Positions 8,129 to 15,909 of a DNA stretch of 64,000 bases are shown here, one piece after another. The notes beneath the pieces were generated by a model that saw only the letters and a list, made by a program, of their open reading frames with translations, did no database searches and was not told where the DNA came from. This stretch comes from Mycolicibacterium peregrinum (lineage in GTDB: Bacteria > Actinomycetota > Actinomycetes > Mycobacteriales > Mycobacteriaceae): assembly GCF_001665785.1 (NCBI RefSeq), contig NZ_LZSO01000029.1, positions 124,001-188,000 of the forward strand. The letters are read 5' to 3'. A program made the position numbers and the translations under genes. Numbering within the stretch: position 1 is the stretch's first letter; each line of letters opens with the position of its first letter.

Positions 8129-8947
8129 TCAGATCTGCCAGTCGTTGGAGCCGTCGTACCGGGTGTAGGTGCCGGTCGAGTTCTGAACGATGATGGGATC
8201 GCCAGGGCGGACGGTGTCGAAGAACCACTGCGCGTTCGACGGGCTGATGTTGATGCAGCCGTGACTGACGTTGCGCTTGCCTTGATCGGCCACAGACCAC
8301 GGGGCGCTGTGGACGAAGTCGCCGCTGTCGTCGAACCGGACGGCCAGATCGACGTTCAGCTTGTATCCGTTGGGCGAGTTGACCGGAACACCGTAGGTCG
8401 ACGAATCCATCACCACTGAGGGCATCTTCTCCTGAACGTAGAACGTGCCGTTCGGAGTCTGGTGGCCGCCGGATGCCATGCCCATCGACATCGGGATGGT
8501 CTTCTCCACGGTCCCGTTGCGGGTGACGGTCAGTTGGTGGGTGGCGTCGTTGGCCGTGGCCACCAATGCGTCCCCGATGTTGAAGTTGGACACCGTGCCG
8601 CCGGCGTCGACGGTGACCGTGGTGTGGGCGGGCCAGAAGCTCAGTGGACGCCAGCGCAGCTGCGTGGGTGTGATCCAGTAGAACTTCCCGGGAACTTCCG
8701 GGACCGACGAGATGTGGATGGCGTTCTCGGTGGCACCCGCATCGTCGACGGGGCCCGGGAAGTTGATGATGACCGGCTGGGCCACACCGACCGTCGCGCC
8801 GTCGGCCGGTACGAGCCTCGGCGGCTCGAACGGAGCCGGATCTGCCTGCGCGGCACCGGCGCCCAACACCAACGCACAGCCCACCATCGAAGCCGCTCCG
8901 GCGGCCCTCAAGGCGCCGACAAGTCTTCCCCTCGTCCAGTCACTCAT
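8129..8947 (-). CDS. L,D-transpeptidase (YkuD domain)
   Basis: A 272-residue exported cell-wall enzyme that makes 3-3 cross-links in peptidoglycan. Residues 1-35 are a signal peptide (ending AAQA), 45-140 form an Ig-like domain (PADGATVGVAQPVIINF), and 140-260 form the YkuD domain with catalytic His213 (FVHSAPWS) and the SHGC motif with Cys231. By size and the VHSAPWSV...NVSHGCIN block it is nearest the short mycobacterial enzymes LdtA/LdtC, unlike the longer LdtB with its lipobox. I cannot decide which paralogue, so no symbol is given. It appears monocistronic. Confidence 0.9.
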   Translation of the reverse strand: MSDWTRGRLVGALRAAGAASMVGCALVLGAGAAQADPAPFEPPRLVPADGATVGVAQPVIINFPGPVDDAGATENAIHISSVPEVPGKFYWITPTQLRWRPLSFWPAHTTVTVDAGGTVSNFNIGDALVATANDATHQLTVTRNGTVEKTIPMSMGMASGGHQTPNGTFYVQEKMPSVVMDSSTYGVPVNSPNGYKLNVDLAVRFDDSGDFVHSAPWSVADQGKRNVSHGCINISPSNAQWFFDTVRPGDPIIVQNSTGTYTRYDGSNDWQI

Positions 8948-8985
8948 CCGACCATCGTGTCACGCTGCCCGGACTGTCCGGTATT

Positions 8986-9168
8986 TCAGCGCCACACCGA
9001 CCACCATCGGCGCCCCCGAGGGGTGGCGACCGAGTGCGCGTCGCGTTTGTGACGACACACCTCGCCCGCCGCGGCCACGGCCGTCGGATCGAAACCGGGC
9101 GGTACCGGGCCGTCGGCCACCAATGCCCGCACCAGGGCTTCCTGCCGCTGAGCCAGGGTGTCGCTCAT
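8986..9168 (-). CDS. Small partner protein of MNIO operon (SCO6045-like N-terminus)
   Basis: A 60-residue protein starting MSDTLAQRQEALVRALV. Its ATG overlaps the stop of the DUF692 gene in an ATGA (9165-9168), so it is translationally coupled. The first part (QRQEALVRALVADGPVPPGFDPTAVAAAGEVCRHKRD) resembles, from memory, the start of actinobacterial small proteins encoded beside DUF692. Those proteins usually continue further after the Lys/Arg segment, whereas this one stops after a basic, Trp-rich tail (GRRWWSVWR). It may be a short natural form or a truncated one. It could act as substrate-binding partner for the oxidase, by analogy with the partner subunits in other MNIO systems. Confidence 0.65.
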   Translation of the reverse strand: MSDTLAQRQEALVRALVADGPVPPGFDPTAVAAAGEVCRHKRDAHSVATPRGRRWWSVWR

Positions 9169-10031
9169 GCCCATGCCTTTCGCGCGCGGGAGGTGATCGG
9201 TGCGGCCCCCGCGGCCGTGGCGATCGCGTCCAGTTCGTCGAGCAGTTCCGCCGCCGGCGGGTACCGCCCGTCCCGCTCGAGCATGAACGGGGTGTTCACC
9301 CGCTCACGCAGCGCGGTGACCAGGTCCAGCACCTCCGGCGGCGTCCGACCGGTGTGGGTGTCGTGATAGAAGTCGTCACCCTGGCGGCCACCCGCGACGT
9401 GGCTGTAGGCAACCTGCTCGACGGGGAGCCGGGCGAGCTCGCGTTGCGGGTCGAGGCCCCGATTCCGGGCATTGGCATAGACATTCGCCACGTCGAGCAC
9501 CAGTAGCACGTCGGTGCGCTCCACCAGCTCGGTGAGGAACTCCGCCTCGCTGAGGTCCGACTCCGGCCACTCCACGAACGACGCGATGTTCTCCAGCGCC
9601 AACGGCACCGGCAGCTCCGTGGTGGCACGGGTGATGTTGCGCGCCAACACATCCAGCGCCTCCCGGGTGCGGGGCACCGGCAGTAGGTGCCCCGCCTCGA
9701 TCCCTCCGGCCCGCACGAAGGCGATGTGCTCGCTGACGAGTGGGGATCCCAGCGCCTCCGCGCAGGCCGTCAATCGGCGGACCCGGGCCGGGTGCAGCGG
9801 TTCCACACCACCCAGGGACAGCGCAACCCCGTGCGGGATCACCGGGATCCCAGCGGCCGCGAGCCCGGCGAGCATCGGATCGGGCCGGGCCCGACGGCGC
9901 CGTATCGGCACGGCCTCGGCGATCACCTCACAGAAGCCGGGTGTGAGGTCTGCGATCAGTCCGGCGATCTCGCGGCGCCACCCCAGCCCCACGTCGCCCA
10001 GCGCGGGCACGGTGCGGGTCGCGGTGGTCAT
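9165..10031 (-). CDS. DUF692 multinuclear non-haem iron oxidase (MNIO)
   Basis: A 288-residue TIM-barrel protein of the MNIO family (MbnB, TglH, ChrH, BufB), enzymes that modify Cys or other residues of ribosomal peptides with a two- or three-iron centre. Candidate metal ligands are visible in order: His67 (IPHGV), Glu101-His102 (SEH), Glu147-Asn148 (LALENI), Asp180 and Asn183 (LDVANVY), His211 (YSHVAGG), His223/Asp224/His226 (YHDTHTG) and Glu252 (MLERDG). The ATG overlaps the stop of the upstream Cys-rich membrane gene (ATGA, 10028-10031), and its own stop overlaps the next gene. This ties enzyme, probable substrate and partner into one operon. Confidence 0.9.
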   Translation of the reverse strand: MTTATRTVPALGDVGLGWRREIAGLIADLTPGFCEVIAEAVPIRRRRARPDPMLAGLAAAGIPVIPHGVALSLGGVEPLHPARVRRLTACAEALGSPLVSEHIAFVRAGGIEAGHLLPVPRTREALDVLARNITRATTELPVPLALENIASFVEWPESDLSEAEFLTELVERTDVLLVLDVANVYANARNRGLDPQRELARLPVEQVAYSHVAGGRQGDDFYHDTHTGRTPPEVLDLVTALRERVNTPFMLERDGRYPPAAELLDELDAIATAAGAAPITSRARKAWA

Positions 10032-10948
10032 CCGCCGCACCCTCCGCAGCCGCCGCACCCACCACATCCGCTTCCGCAACCACCACCGCCGCCGTCGCCG
10101 CCGCAGGAGGCGCCACAGCCGCCACCGTCAGCGCCGCCGGAGGAGTCTCCGGCCAGTTGCACCGAACTGGAGTAGTCGGAGTCCACCGCCCACAGCGCTG
10201 CGGTGCCGAACAATGCCACCGAAAGCGCCACCGCTGCCGGACCATACGTTTCGTACGCCGGGCGTTCGGCCGGATTGAGGTAGGCCAGGCGGCCCTGCTC
10301 GGCAGCCAACCGTTGCCGGCCGGCGCGCGTCAGCCGGCCCACGGTGAGCAGCCGGGGCAGCACCACGGCGCTGTAGAAGACCGTCGCCAGGATCAGGGCC
10401 ACCAGCGGCACCACGTAGCTCGGCTGGTCTTCGGCATGGGTCGCGAGGTATACGCAGTAGCCGATGCCGATTGCCAGCACGACAAACGACGGTGCCGCGC
10501 CCCACCGCATCCGGGTCCGCTCGGACTGGCTGCGGAGCAGACCACGTTCGGCCAGAGTTTCTTCCAGCGCGGCCAGGTCGGCCTGGGAATCGGTGAACAG
10601 GCCCGGCACGGTGTGCCCCGGATCGGCGGCGACCCGCGCCAGCGTCTGTTCGGTGAACCGGTCGTCCTCCGGACCGGGCGGCACCGCGCGGTCCACTCGT
10701 CCGTCGCCGGTGATCCGTCCACCGGCGCGAAGTCCGGCCAGGGCGGTGACTACTGGTGCAACCTCCGATCGCAGCAGTGCGAGCTCGGTCGGGGTGATCG
10801 GTTCCTGGCTTGCCGGCCGCCGCGGGGCAGTGGCGGCCCGCCAGAGAACCGCGAAGACTGCCGCTGCGACCAGTGCGGCCAGGTACCACTTCGCCTCTGC
10901 AGTCATGGCCGTTGCGTACCAATCAATCACTTGCTCGATCGACTTCAC
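10028..10948 (-). CDS. TIGR04222-type membrane protein with Gly/Cys-rich tail
   Basis: A 306-residue protein with four hydrophobic helices (residues about 21-38, 152-171, 178-202 and 237-255) and a soluble loop at 40-150 (TPTELALLR...GRITGDGRVDR). The C-terminal tail (about 269-306) is nearly pure Gly plus seven Cys (278, 282, 291, 295, 298, 301, 304), ending in CGG triplet repeats. The start is GTG 10948, because AGGAGG sits five bases upstream. It is first gene of the operon with the DUF692 oxidase. The architecture matches the TIGR04222 group, whose members often carry such tails. The tail is the likely substrate of the oxidase; that is inference. Confidence 0.85.
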   Translation of the reverse strand: MKSIEQVIDWYATAMTAEAKWYLAALVAAAVFAVLWRAATAPRRPASQEPITPTELALLRSEVAPVVTALAGLRAGGRITGDGRVDRAVPPGPEDDRFTEQTLARVAADPGHTVPGLFTDSQADLAALEETLAERGLLRSQSERTRMRWGAAPSFVVLAIGIGYCVYLATHAEDQPSYVVPLVALILATVFYSAVVLPRLLTVGRLTRAGRQRLAAEQGRLAYLNPAERPAYETYGPAAVALSVALFGTAALWAVDSDYSSSVQLAGDSSGGADGGGCGASCGGDGGGGGCGSGCGGCGGCGGCGG

Positions 10949-11278
10949 AGTCACCTCCTGGTGTTCGGTTCAGACCACCGTGCCGGGGTTGTGCCGTTAC
11001 CGGTCACAACTTTCAGGCGGGTCGCTTGTGGCGCGCGGCCCGGCTGAACCAGCCAGCGTGCACGGCGGGGGACAGGAGTTGGTGAGGGCTCATTGGCCGT
11101 TGAATGAGGAAAATCCGTTGCGTCAGCGCGTGTTCCGAAGCCCGTGATTGCGGGCGCGGAAGTGCCGGAACACCGGAAAGTCACAGTAGGCACACTGCGC
11201 CTCACAGACCTTATCTGTAACATCGCCCTCAGAGGCATCGATAATCACGCGTGTCGCAACTTTTTCGGGGGTGAACCT
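10949..11278. other. Intergenic region between MNIO operon and DUF218 gene
   Basis: These 330 bp separate two divergent genes and must hold both promoters. I see the AGGAGG site of the MNIO operon at its left end, a small inverted repeat (CTCATT with AATGAG, 11089-11108), and a GGGGG run 6-8 bases before GTG 11279. No open frame has convincing coding character and no known operator is recognisable. Confidence 0.4.
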
Positions 11279-11845
11279 GTGCGCCGAGGGTTGGCGGCAA
11301 CTGTCCTGGCCGTGACGGTGGTGTTCGGCGGGCTGAGCGCGCCCGTCGCCCAGGCGGTCCCGCCGGTGGCCGGCAAGGACTTCACCAAGCCCGCCATCGT
11401 CATCCTGGGTTACGGGCTGAAACCGGACGGGTCGATGCGCGCGATCCTGTATCACCGTGTGCTCACGGGGCTGGCGATCGCGCAGTCGTTCCCGCAGTCG
11501 CCTGTCATCGTCACCGGTGGCAACCCGCAGAACGGTCAGACCGAGGCGGCGCAGATGCGCAATCTGCTTCTCATGCTGGGTTTCCCGGCCAACCGGATCA
11601 TCGTCGAGGACAAGGCCAACAGCACCGTGCAGAACGCACAGTTCTCGGTGCCGCTGGCCAAGAAGGCCGGGGCCACCGGGATCATCGTGGTGACCTCGTC
11701 GACGCATCAGGGCCGCGCGGATCAGAACTTCGCGGACGCCGGCGGCACTGTGCTGGCCACCGTGAGCTTCCCGGACGGAAACCCGTCGGTGAACATCGCG
11801 CAGTTCGTGCGCGACGTCCTGAGCCCGATAACGCCGATCGGCTGA
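11279..11845 (+). CDS. Secreted DUF218 / YdcF-like protein
   Basis: A 188-residue exported protein. Starting at GTG 11279, residues 1-26 form a signal peptide ending in AQA, and the remainder is a DUF218 (SanA/YdcF-like) fold. Visible motifs are VILGYGLKPDG, VTGGNPQNGQTEAAQM, EDKANSTVQNAQF and VTSSTHQGRADQNF. Family members are linked to cell-envelope integrity, and some bind S-adenosylmethionine. The longer open frame upstream would bury the signal peptide, so the internal GTG is preferred. A small secreted protein gene follows 22 bp later. Confidence 0.85.
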   Translation: MRRGLAATVLAVTVVFGGLSAPVAQAVPPVAGKDFTKPAIVILGYGLKPDGSMRAILYHRVLTGLAIAQSFPQSPVIVTGGNPQNGQTEAAQMRNLLLMLGFPANRIIVEDKANSTVQNAQFSVPLAKKAGATGIIVVTSSTHQGRADQNFADAGGTVLATVSFPDGNPSVNIAQFVRDVLSPITPIG

Positions 11846-11867
11846 CCTGCGGGGTTACGCTGCCGGA

Positions 11868-12110
11868 ATGGGTCGGATCGTCTTGGCAGTCGTCGCGCTG
11901 GTGGTGGTACTCGCGCCGCCTGCCGCCGCCGAACCTGCCGCCTTCGATCCGACCGGCAACCGTTCCGGTGGGCCAGTACCGACCGTCAACGGGGTGCCGT
12001 GTGTGGGCGGCAATCTCGGCGTCTGTCTGAGCTTCCGGCAGAACCGGCCACCGGCCGCCAACCCGGGGGCGCGGTCCAGCGTCGGGCATAGCCCCACCGT
12101 GCGTCGCTGA
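11868..12110 (+). CDS. Small secreted protein, unknown
   Basis: An 80-residue protein with a clear signal peptide (MGRIVLAVVALVVVLAPPAAA) and a mature part of about 59 residues. It has two Cys (NGVPCVGGNLGVCLSF), probably forming one disulphide, and a Pro/Ser/Arg-rich end. It follows the DUF218 gene by 22 bp on the same strand and may be co-transcribed. The family is not recognised. Confidence 0.65.
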   Translation: MGRIVLAVVALVVVLAPPAAAEPAAFDPTGNRSGGPVPTVNGVPCVGGNLGVCLSFRQNRPPAANPGARSSVGHSPTVRR

Positions 12111-12134
12111 CCGGCACTACCATGGCAGCCCGAG

Positions 12135-12734
12135 ATGAACAGTCCTACGACGTCGGTTGAGGCCGACAAGAGCGCGTTCCGGTCGCGGCTGCTCGATGCC
12201 ATGATTCAGTCGGTCGTCGAGGACGGGTATCAGAACACCACGGTCGCCGACATCGTGCGACGGGCCAAGACGTCGCGCCGCACGTTCTACGAGCACTTCG
12301 CCAGCCGTGAGGAGTGCTTCGTTGCGCTGTTGACGACGGTCAACACCAGGCATGTGCGGGAGATCGCCCGGGTGGTCGACCGTGATGCGCCGTGGCAGGC
12401 TCAGGTCCGCCAGGCGGTCGAGGCATGGATCGGTTCGTATCAGGCACACCCCGAGTTGATGCTGGCCTGGATTCGCGATCTGCCGACGATGGGGACCGCG
12501 GCGCGGACGCTGCAACGCGAGTCGATGGAGAACTTCGTCGCGATGGTGCAGGTGATGACCAGCTCCGAGGCGTTCCGCGCGGCCGGGGTGTCGATCTCTC
12601 GACGCCGCACGATCATGATGATCGGCGGGTTGCGTGAGCTCACCGCGATGACCGTCGAGAGCGGCGGCGAGGTGGGCGAGATCATCGAGGACGCGGTACA
12701 GGCCTGCACCGCGATGTTGACCCCGCTCAGCTGA
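12135..12734 (+). CDS. TetR/AcrR family transcriptional regulator
   Basis: A 199-residue regulator. The helix-turn-helix lies at residues about 16-62 (LLDAMIQSVVEDGYQNTTVADIVRRAKTSRRTFYEHFASREECF), and the rest is a helical ligand domain. It overlaps the convergent DUF2834 gene by eight bases at the 3' end. Its target is not evident; it may be read through from the secreted-protein gene 24 bp upstream. Confidence 0.85.
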   Translation: MNSPTTSVEADKSAFRSRLLDAMIQSVVEDGYQNTTVADIVRRAKTSRRTFYEHFASREECFVALLTTVNTRHVREIARVVDRDAPWQAQVRQAVEAWIGSYQAHPELMLAWIRDLPTMGTAARTLQRESMENFVAMVQVMTSSEAFRAAGVSISRRRTIMMIGGLRELTAMTVESGGEVGEIIEDAVQACTAMLTPLS

Positions 12735-13203
12735 CGGCGACCTCGGCCTGCTGGTGGCGGCGTTGCCGTTCGATGGTGGCGAAGTAGAAGGCAAACGCGA
12801 ACGCGAAGCTCGTGAACAGGCTCGCGACAAAGAACAGCCAGGGATGGCGGATGCCGCGTCGTAGCCCGTCGATGATCGTAAACAGCGGCAGCAGAATGAC
12901 ATTCGCGATCGTGTAGTCGGCGCTGGCCGAACCGGCGGCGGGGTTGGTGTACCCGAGTGCGATGAACTCGGCCCAGCTTCCTGGCCCCCAGATCGGGTTG
13001 CCGTCCGGTACGGCGTACTGCGCGACAAACCGCATGTTGAAGTACCAACAGATCGGAATCGATGCGAGGCCGACGACGTAGAAGGCCAGTTCGACACGGG
13101 ACAGCGCCGGCCCCGGTGGGCGGGCGAAGATCCCGGGGTTGAGCCGGATCACGAGCGCGACGACGGCCACGCCCAGAATTGCATGAACGATGAGCGACAC
13201 CAT
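12727..13203 (-). CDS. DUF2834 domain-containing membrane protein
   Basis: A 158-residue protein with four hydrophobic helices: residues 3-20, 37-54, a segment within ASADYTIANVILLPLFTIIDGL, and LFFVASLFTSFAFAFAFYFATIERQRR. The last two, with the D-G-LRRG-RHPW link, fit DUF2834. I chose ATG 13203; the open frame extends upstream but without membrane character. Its promoter region contains a palindromic TGTCAATATTGACA (13233-13246), matching the operator upstream of the FAD oxidoreductase. It is therefore likely under the TetR protein encoded divergently at 13294. Confidence 0.7.
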   Translation of the reverse strand: MVSLIVHAILGVAVVALVIRLNPGIFARPPGPALSRVELAFYVVGLASIPICWYFNMRFVAQYAVPDGNPIWGPGSWAEFIALGYTNPAAGSASADYTIANVILLPLFTIIDGLRRGIRHPWLFFVASLFTSFAFAFAFYFATIERQRRHQQAEVAVS

Positions 13204-13232
13204 GGCGTGAGCACACTCGCGATCCGAAGTTT

Positions 13233-13246
13233 TGTCAATATTGACA
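13233..13246. promoter_or_regulatory. Palindromic operator, TetR-type (site 1)
   Basis: The 14-bp perfect palindrome TGTCAATATTGACA lies between the divergent DUF2834 and TetR genes, 48 bp before the tetR ATG. The same half-site (TTGTCA/TGACA) recurs in the larger palindrome at 13923-13954, downstream of the same tetR gene. Two matching sites flanking one regulator strongly suggest its binding sites. Confidence 0.75.
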
Positions 13247-13293
13247 TTTAGAGTCGTCGAGGGACGGCCTGGCGATGCGGTAATTTCACTGCC

Positions 13294-13899
13294 ATGGCCA
13301 AGCCCGCGCAGACCGCGCGCAGTGAGCGCACGCGCGAGGCGCTGCGACAGGCCGCGTTGGTGCGGTTTCTCGCCCAAGGGGTCGAGGACACCTCGGCCGA
13401 ACAGATCGCCGCGGACGCCGGGGTCTCCCTGCGCACGTTCTACCGGCATTTCACGTCCAAACACGACTTGCTGTTCGCGGACTACGACGCCGGCCTGCAC
13501 TGGTTTCGCGCCGCGCTGGCCGAACGCCCGGCGTCCGAATCGGTCCTCGACTCCGTGCAGTCGGCCATCCTGGCGTTCCCCTACGACGTCGACGCGGTGA
13601 CGAAAATCGCCAGCATGCGCGCCGTGGAACTCGACCCCGACCGGATCGTGCGCCACATCCGCCAGGTCGAATCGGACTTCGCCGACGCGGTCGCCGAACT
13701 GCTCGTGGCTCGTCGGGGCCAGGTCCCGCAGGGCGATGACCGGCTGCGGATCGTGGTGACCGCCCGATGCGTCGCGGCCTCGGTGTTCGGGGCCATGGAG
13801 TTGTGGATGGTGGGCAACGAGGCGGGGGAGCGGTCACTGCCAGAACTGGCGCGGATGTGCCGGACCGCGCTGGAAGCGTTGCGCTCCGGGCTGGCTTGA
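13294..13899 (+). CDS. TetR/AcrR family regulator of flanking genes
   Basis: A 201-residue regulator. The N-terminal helix-turn-helix reads REALRQAALVRFLAQGVEDTSAEQIAADAGVSLRTFYRHF, and the C-terminal part is a helical domain with MRAVELDPDRI and ELWMVGNEAGER segments. Palindromic sites with the common half TTGTCA lie on both sides of the gene: one before it (13233-13246) and one before the FAD oxidoreductase (13923-13954). It probably represses itself, the divergent DUF2834 gene and the oxidoreductase. The ligand is unknown. Confidence 0.88.
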   Translation: MAKPAQTARSERTREALRQAALVRFLAQGVEDTSAEQIAADAGVSLRTFYRHFTSKHDLLFADYDAGLHWFRAALAERPASESVLDSVQSAILAFPYDVDAVTKIASMRAVELDPDRIVRHIRQVESDFADAVAELLVARRGQVPQGDDRLRIVVTARCVAASVFGAMELWMVGNEAGERSLPELARMCRTALEALRSGLA

Positions 13900-13922
13900 T
13901 TCCGGGCCCGGCGCGAGTCCAG

Positions 13923-13954
13923 CCGATGTTTTGTCATTATTGACAAAACATCGG
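13923..13954. promoter_or_regulatory. Long palindromic operator, TetR-type (site 2)
   Basis: Two perfect 14-bp arms (CCGATGTTTTGTCA and its reverse complement) surround a 4-bp centre TTAT. The site ends 21 bp before the ATG of the FAD oxidoreductase and shares its core with the palindrome at 13233-13246. No T-run follows, so it is not a typical terminator. It probably overlaps the oxidoreductase promoter. Confidence 0.85.
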
Positions 13955-13975
13955 GGTCGGTGTCAGCCTCAAGCG

Positions 13976-15532
13976 ATGGCGGACTACGACGCGATCGTGA
14001 TCGGCGCCGGGCACAACGGGTTGGCCGCGGCAGCTCTGTTGGCGCGGGCCGGAATGCGCACCCTGTGTCTGGAGGCCAAACGGTATGCCGGCGGGATGGC
14101 CTCGACCGTGGAGCTTTTCGACGGCTACCGCTTCGAGATCGCCGGGTCGCTGCAGTTCCCGACTTCGGCCGTGGTCAGCGCTGAGCTGGGGCTGGACACC
14201 TTGCCGACCGTGGACCTCGAGGTCATGTCGGTGTCACTGCGTGGAATCGGCGACCCGCCGGTGGTCTACTACGCCGACCCGATGAAGATGCTGGGTCACC
14301 TCGGTGAGGTTCACGGCGCCGACGCGGTGGCCGGCATGGCGGGCCTGATGGGTTGGAGCCTGGCACCCACGCGGGCGCTGGGCCGGTTCGACGCGGGTCG
14401 CCCGCCTCGCACGCTCGACGAGATGTATGCCTGCGCGGCAACAGAATCCGAGCGGGCAGCCATCGATGACCTGCTGTTCGGGTCGGTCAGCGATGTCCTG
14501 GACCGTTACCTGCCGGACAAGGACAAGCACGGGGCGCTGCGCGGCATGCTGGCCTTTCTGGCGGTCAACACCACCTACCGCGGGCCGGAGACGCCGGGCA
14601 GCGCGGCCGCCCTGGCCTACGGCTTGGCGGTGCCCGACGAGAACGCGGTGCTGATGAAGAAGCTGGCCGGCGGAATCGGCGCGCTGACCGAACATCTGCA
14701 TGCCCTGCTGACTGCCGCCGGGGGTGCGCTGCGGCTGCGCAGCAGCGTCGACCGGATATCGGTCGACGACGGCCGGATCACCGGCGTGCGACTGGCCGAC
14801 GGTACGACGGTCACCGCGCCCGTCGTGGTGTCCGCGATCGCCCCGGACACCACGGTGACCAAGCTGATCGATCCCGAGGCGCTGCCGGCCGAGGTGCGTG
14901 AGCGGTTCACCCGGATCGACCATCGTGGCAGCTATCTGCAGATGCATTTCGCCCTCGACGGCGCCCCCACCTTCGACGCTCCGTACGAGATGCTCAACGA
15001 CCCTGAAATGCAGGCTGCCATCGGCCTTTTCAGCACCCCGGAGGAACTGCAGCAGCAGTGGCAGGACGCTCGTCGCGGGATCGTACCCGCCGATCCGGCC
15101 GTCGCCTTCCAGATCCCGTCGGCCCACGATCCGACGCTGGCCCCGGCGGGCAAGCATGCCGCCTCTGCGTTCGCGCTGTGGTTCCCGGTCGAGGAGTCGG
15201 CATCCGGTTACGGCGCACTCAAGGAGGAGATGGGGCGGCGGGTCATCGAGAAGATCACCCGGCTGGCACCGGATTTCGAGCGGCGGATCATTCGGCACAC
15301 CACGTTCACACCTCGCCACATGGGCACCATGTTCGGCGCGCCGGGTGGCGACTACTGCCACGGCCTGATCCATCCGGAGCAGATGGGGCCCAATCGCCCC
15401 GGGCCCAAAGGGTATGTCGGTCAGCCGATTCCGATAGATGGTCTGTATCTGGCCAGCGCCGGGTGCCACGGCGGCCCTGGCATCACCTTCATCCCCGGCT
15501 ACAACGCGGCCAAGGCGGTGCTGGCCGGCTAG
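13976..15532 (+). CDS. Phytoene desaturase-like FAD-dependent oxidoreductase
   Basis: A 518-residue flavoprotein. The N-terminal dinucleotide fold reads DAIVIGAGHNGLAAAALLARAG, followed by LEAKRYAGGMAST. The C-terminal FAD motif is DGLYLASAGCHGGPGITFIPGYNAAKAV. This is the NAD(P)/FAD-dependent oxidoreductase group related to carotenoid desaturases and PYROXD2; the substrate is unknown, and no carotenoid synthase gene is nearby. The start at ATG 13976 leaves the palindromic operator upstream; an earlier ATG in the frame would lie inside that operator. Its stop shares a CTAG with the convergent zinc-finger gene. Confidence 0.85.
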   Translation: MADYDAIVIGAGHNGLAAAALLARAGMRTLCLEAKRYAGGMASTVELFDGYRFEIAGSLQFPTSAVVSAELGLDTLPTVDLEVMSVSLRGIGDPPVVYYADPMKMLGHLGEVHGADAVAGMAGLMGWSLAPTRALGRFDAGRPPRTLDEMYACAATESERAAIDDLLFGSVSDVLDRYLPDKDKHGALRGMLAFLAVNTTYRGPETPGSAAALAYGLAVPDENAVLMKKLAGGIGALTEHLHALLTAAGGALRLRSSVDRISVDDGRITGVRLADGTTVTAPVVVSAIAPDTTVTKLIDPEALPAEVRERFTRIDHRGSYLQMHFALDGAPTFDAPYEMLNDPEMQAAIGLFSTPEELQQQWQDARRGIVPADPAVAFQIPSAHDPTLAPAGKHAASAFALWFPVEESASGYGALKEEMGRRVIEKITRLAPDFERRIIRHTTFTPRHMGTMFGAPGGDYCHGLIHPEQMGPNRPGPKGYVGQPIPIDGLYLASAGCHGGPGITFIPGYNAAKAVLAG

Positions 15533-15876
15533 CGATTGCGCAGCTGTTCGGCCCAGTCCTTGGGTACCCGACCCTTGGGGCCCGGCACCGGCTGGTCCGT
15601 CGGATGATGCTGCGGCTGCGCGAGCTCGGGCCCGTCGTAGTACTGGTTGGTCTCGAAGTTCCAGAACCAGTCCTCGCCCGGCTCGAACGAGCGGATGATG
15701 GGGTGCCCGCTTTCACGCCAATGCGCCGAGGCATGACGGGCCAGCGAATCATCGCAGCACCCGATATGGCCGCACGCCGCACAGCGCCGCAGATGGACCC
15801 ACCAGCCTCCATCGGCGGTGCACTCCGCACATCCGGGTCCGCTGGGGCGAGCGGTCGGATCGACCGGATTAGTCAT
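15529..15876 (-). CDS. UBP-type zinc finger protein
   Basis: A 115-residue protein. Residues 14-70 form a UBP-type zinc finger with Cys/His ligands in GPGCAECTADGGWWVHLRRCAACGHIGCCDDS, then RHASAHWRESGHPII. The pattern continues with W-F and NQYYDGPE. In eukaryotes this fold binds ubiquitin tails. In bacteria it stands alone and its partner is unknown. The start at ATG 15876 is preferred over a long upstream frame that only mirrors the SRPBCC gene. It ends in a CTAG shared with the oxidoreductase stop. Confidence 0.85.
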   Translation of the reverse strand: MTNPVDPTARPSGPGCAECTADGGWWVHLRRCAACGHIGCCDDSLARHASAHWRESGHPIIRSFEPGEDWFWNFETNQYYDGPELAQPQHHPTDQPVPGPKGRVPKDWAEQLRNR

Positions 15877-15909
15877 ATCGCCGAGCGTAGCCCCAGGTAA
15901 TCTCGCCGC

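Noticed and set aside
10028..10140. Gly/Cys repeat as sequencing artefact or frameshift
   Set aside because: The reading frame ends exactly in the ATGA that starts the oxidase gene, and the TIGR04222 family is known to have such tails, so it is more likely real.
13923..13954. Palindrome as transcription terminator of the tetR gene
   Set aside because: No T-run follows, and the same core recurs before the tetR gene. An operator explains both.
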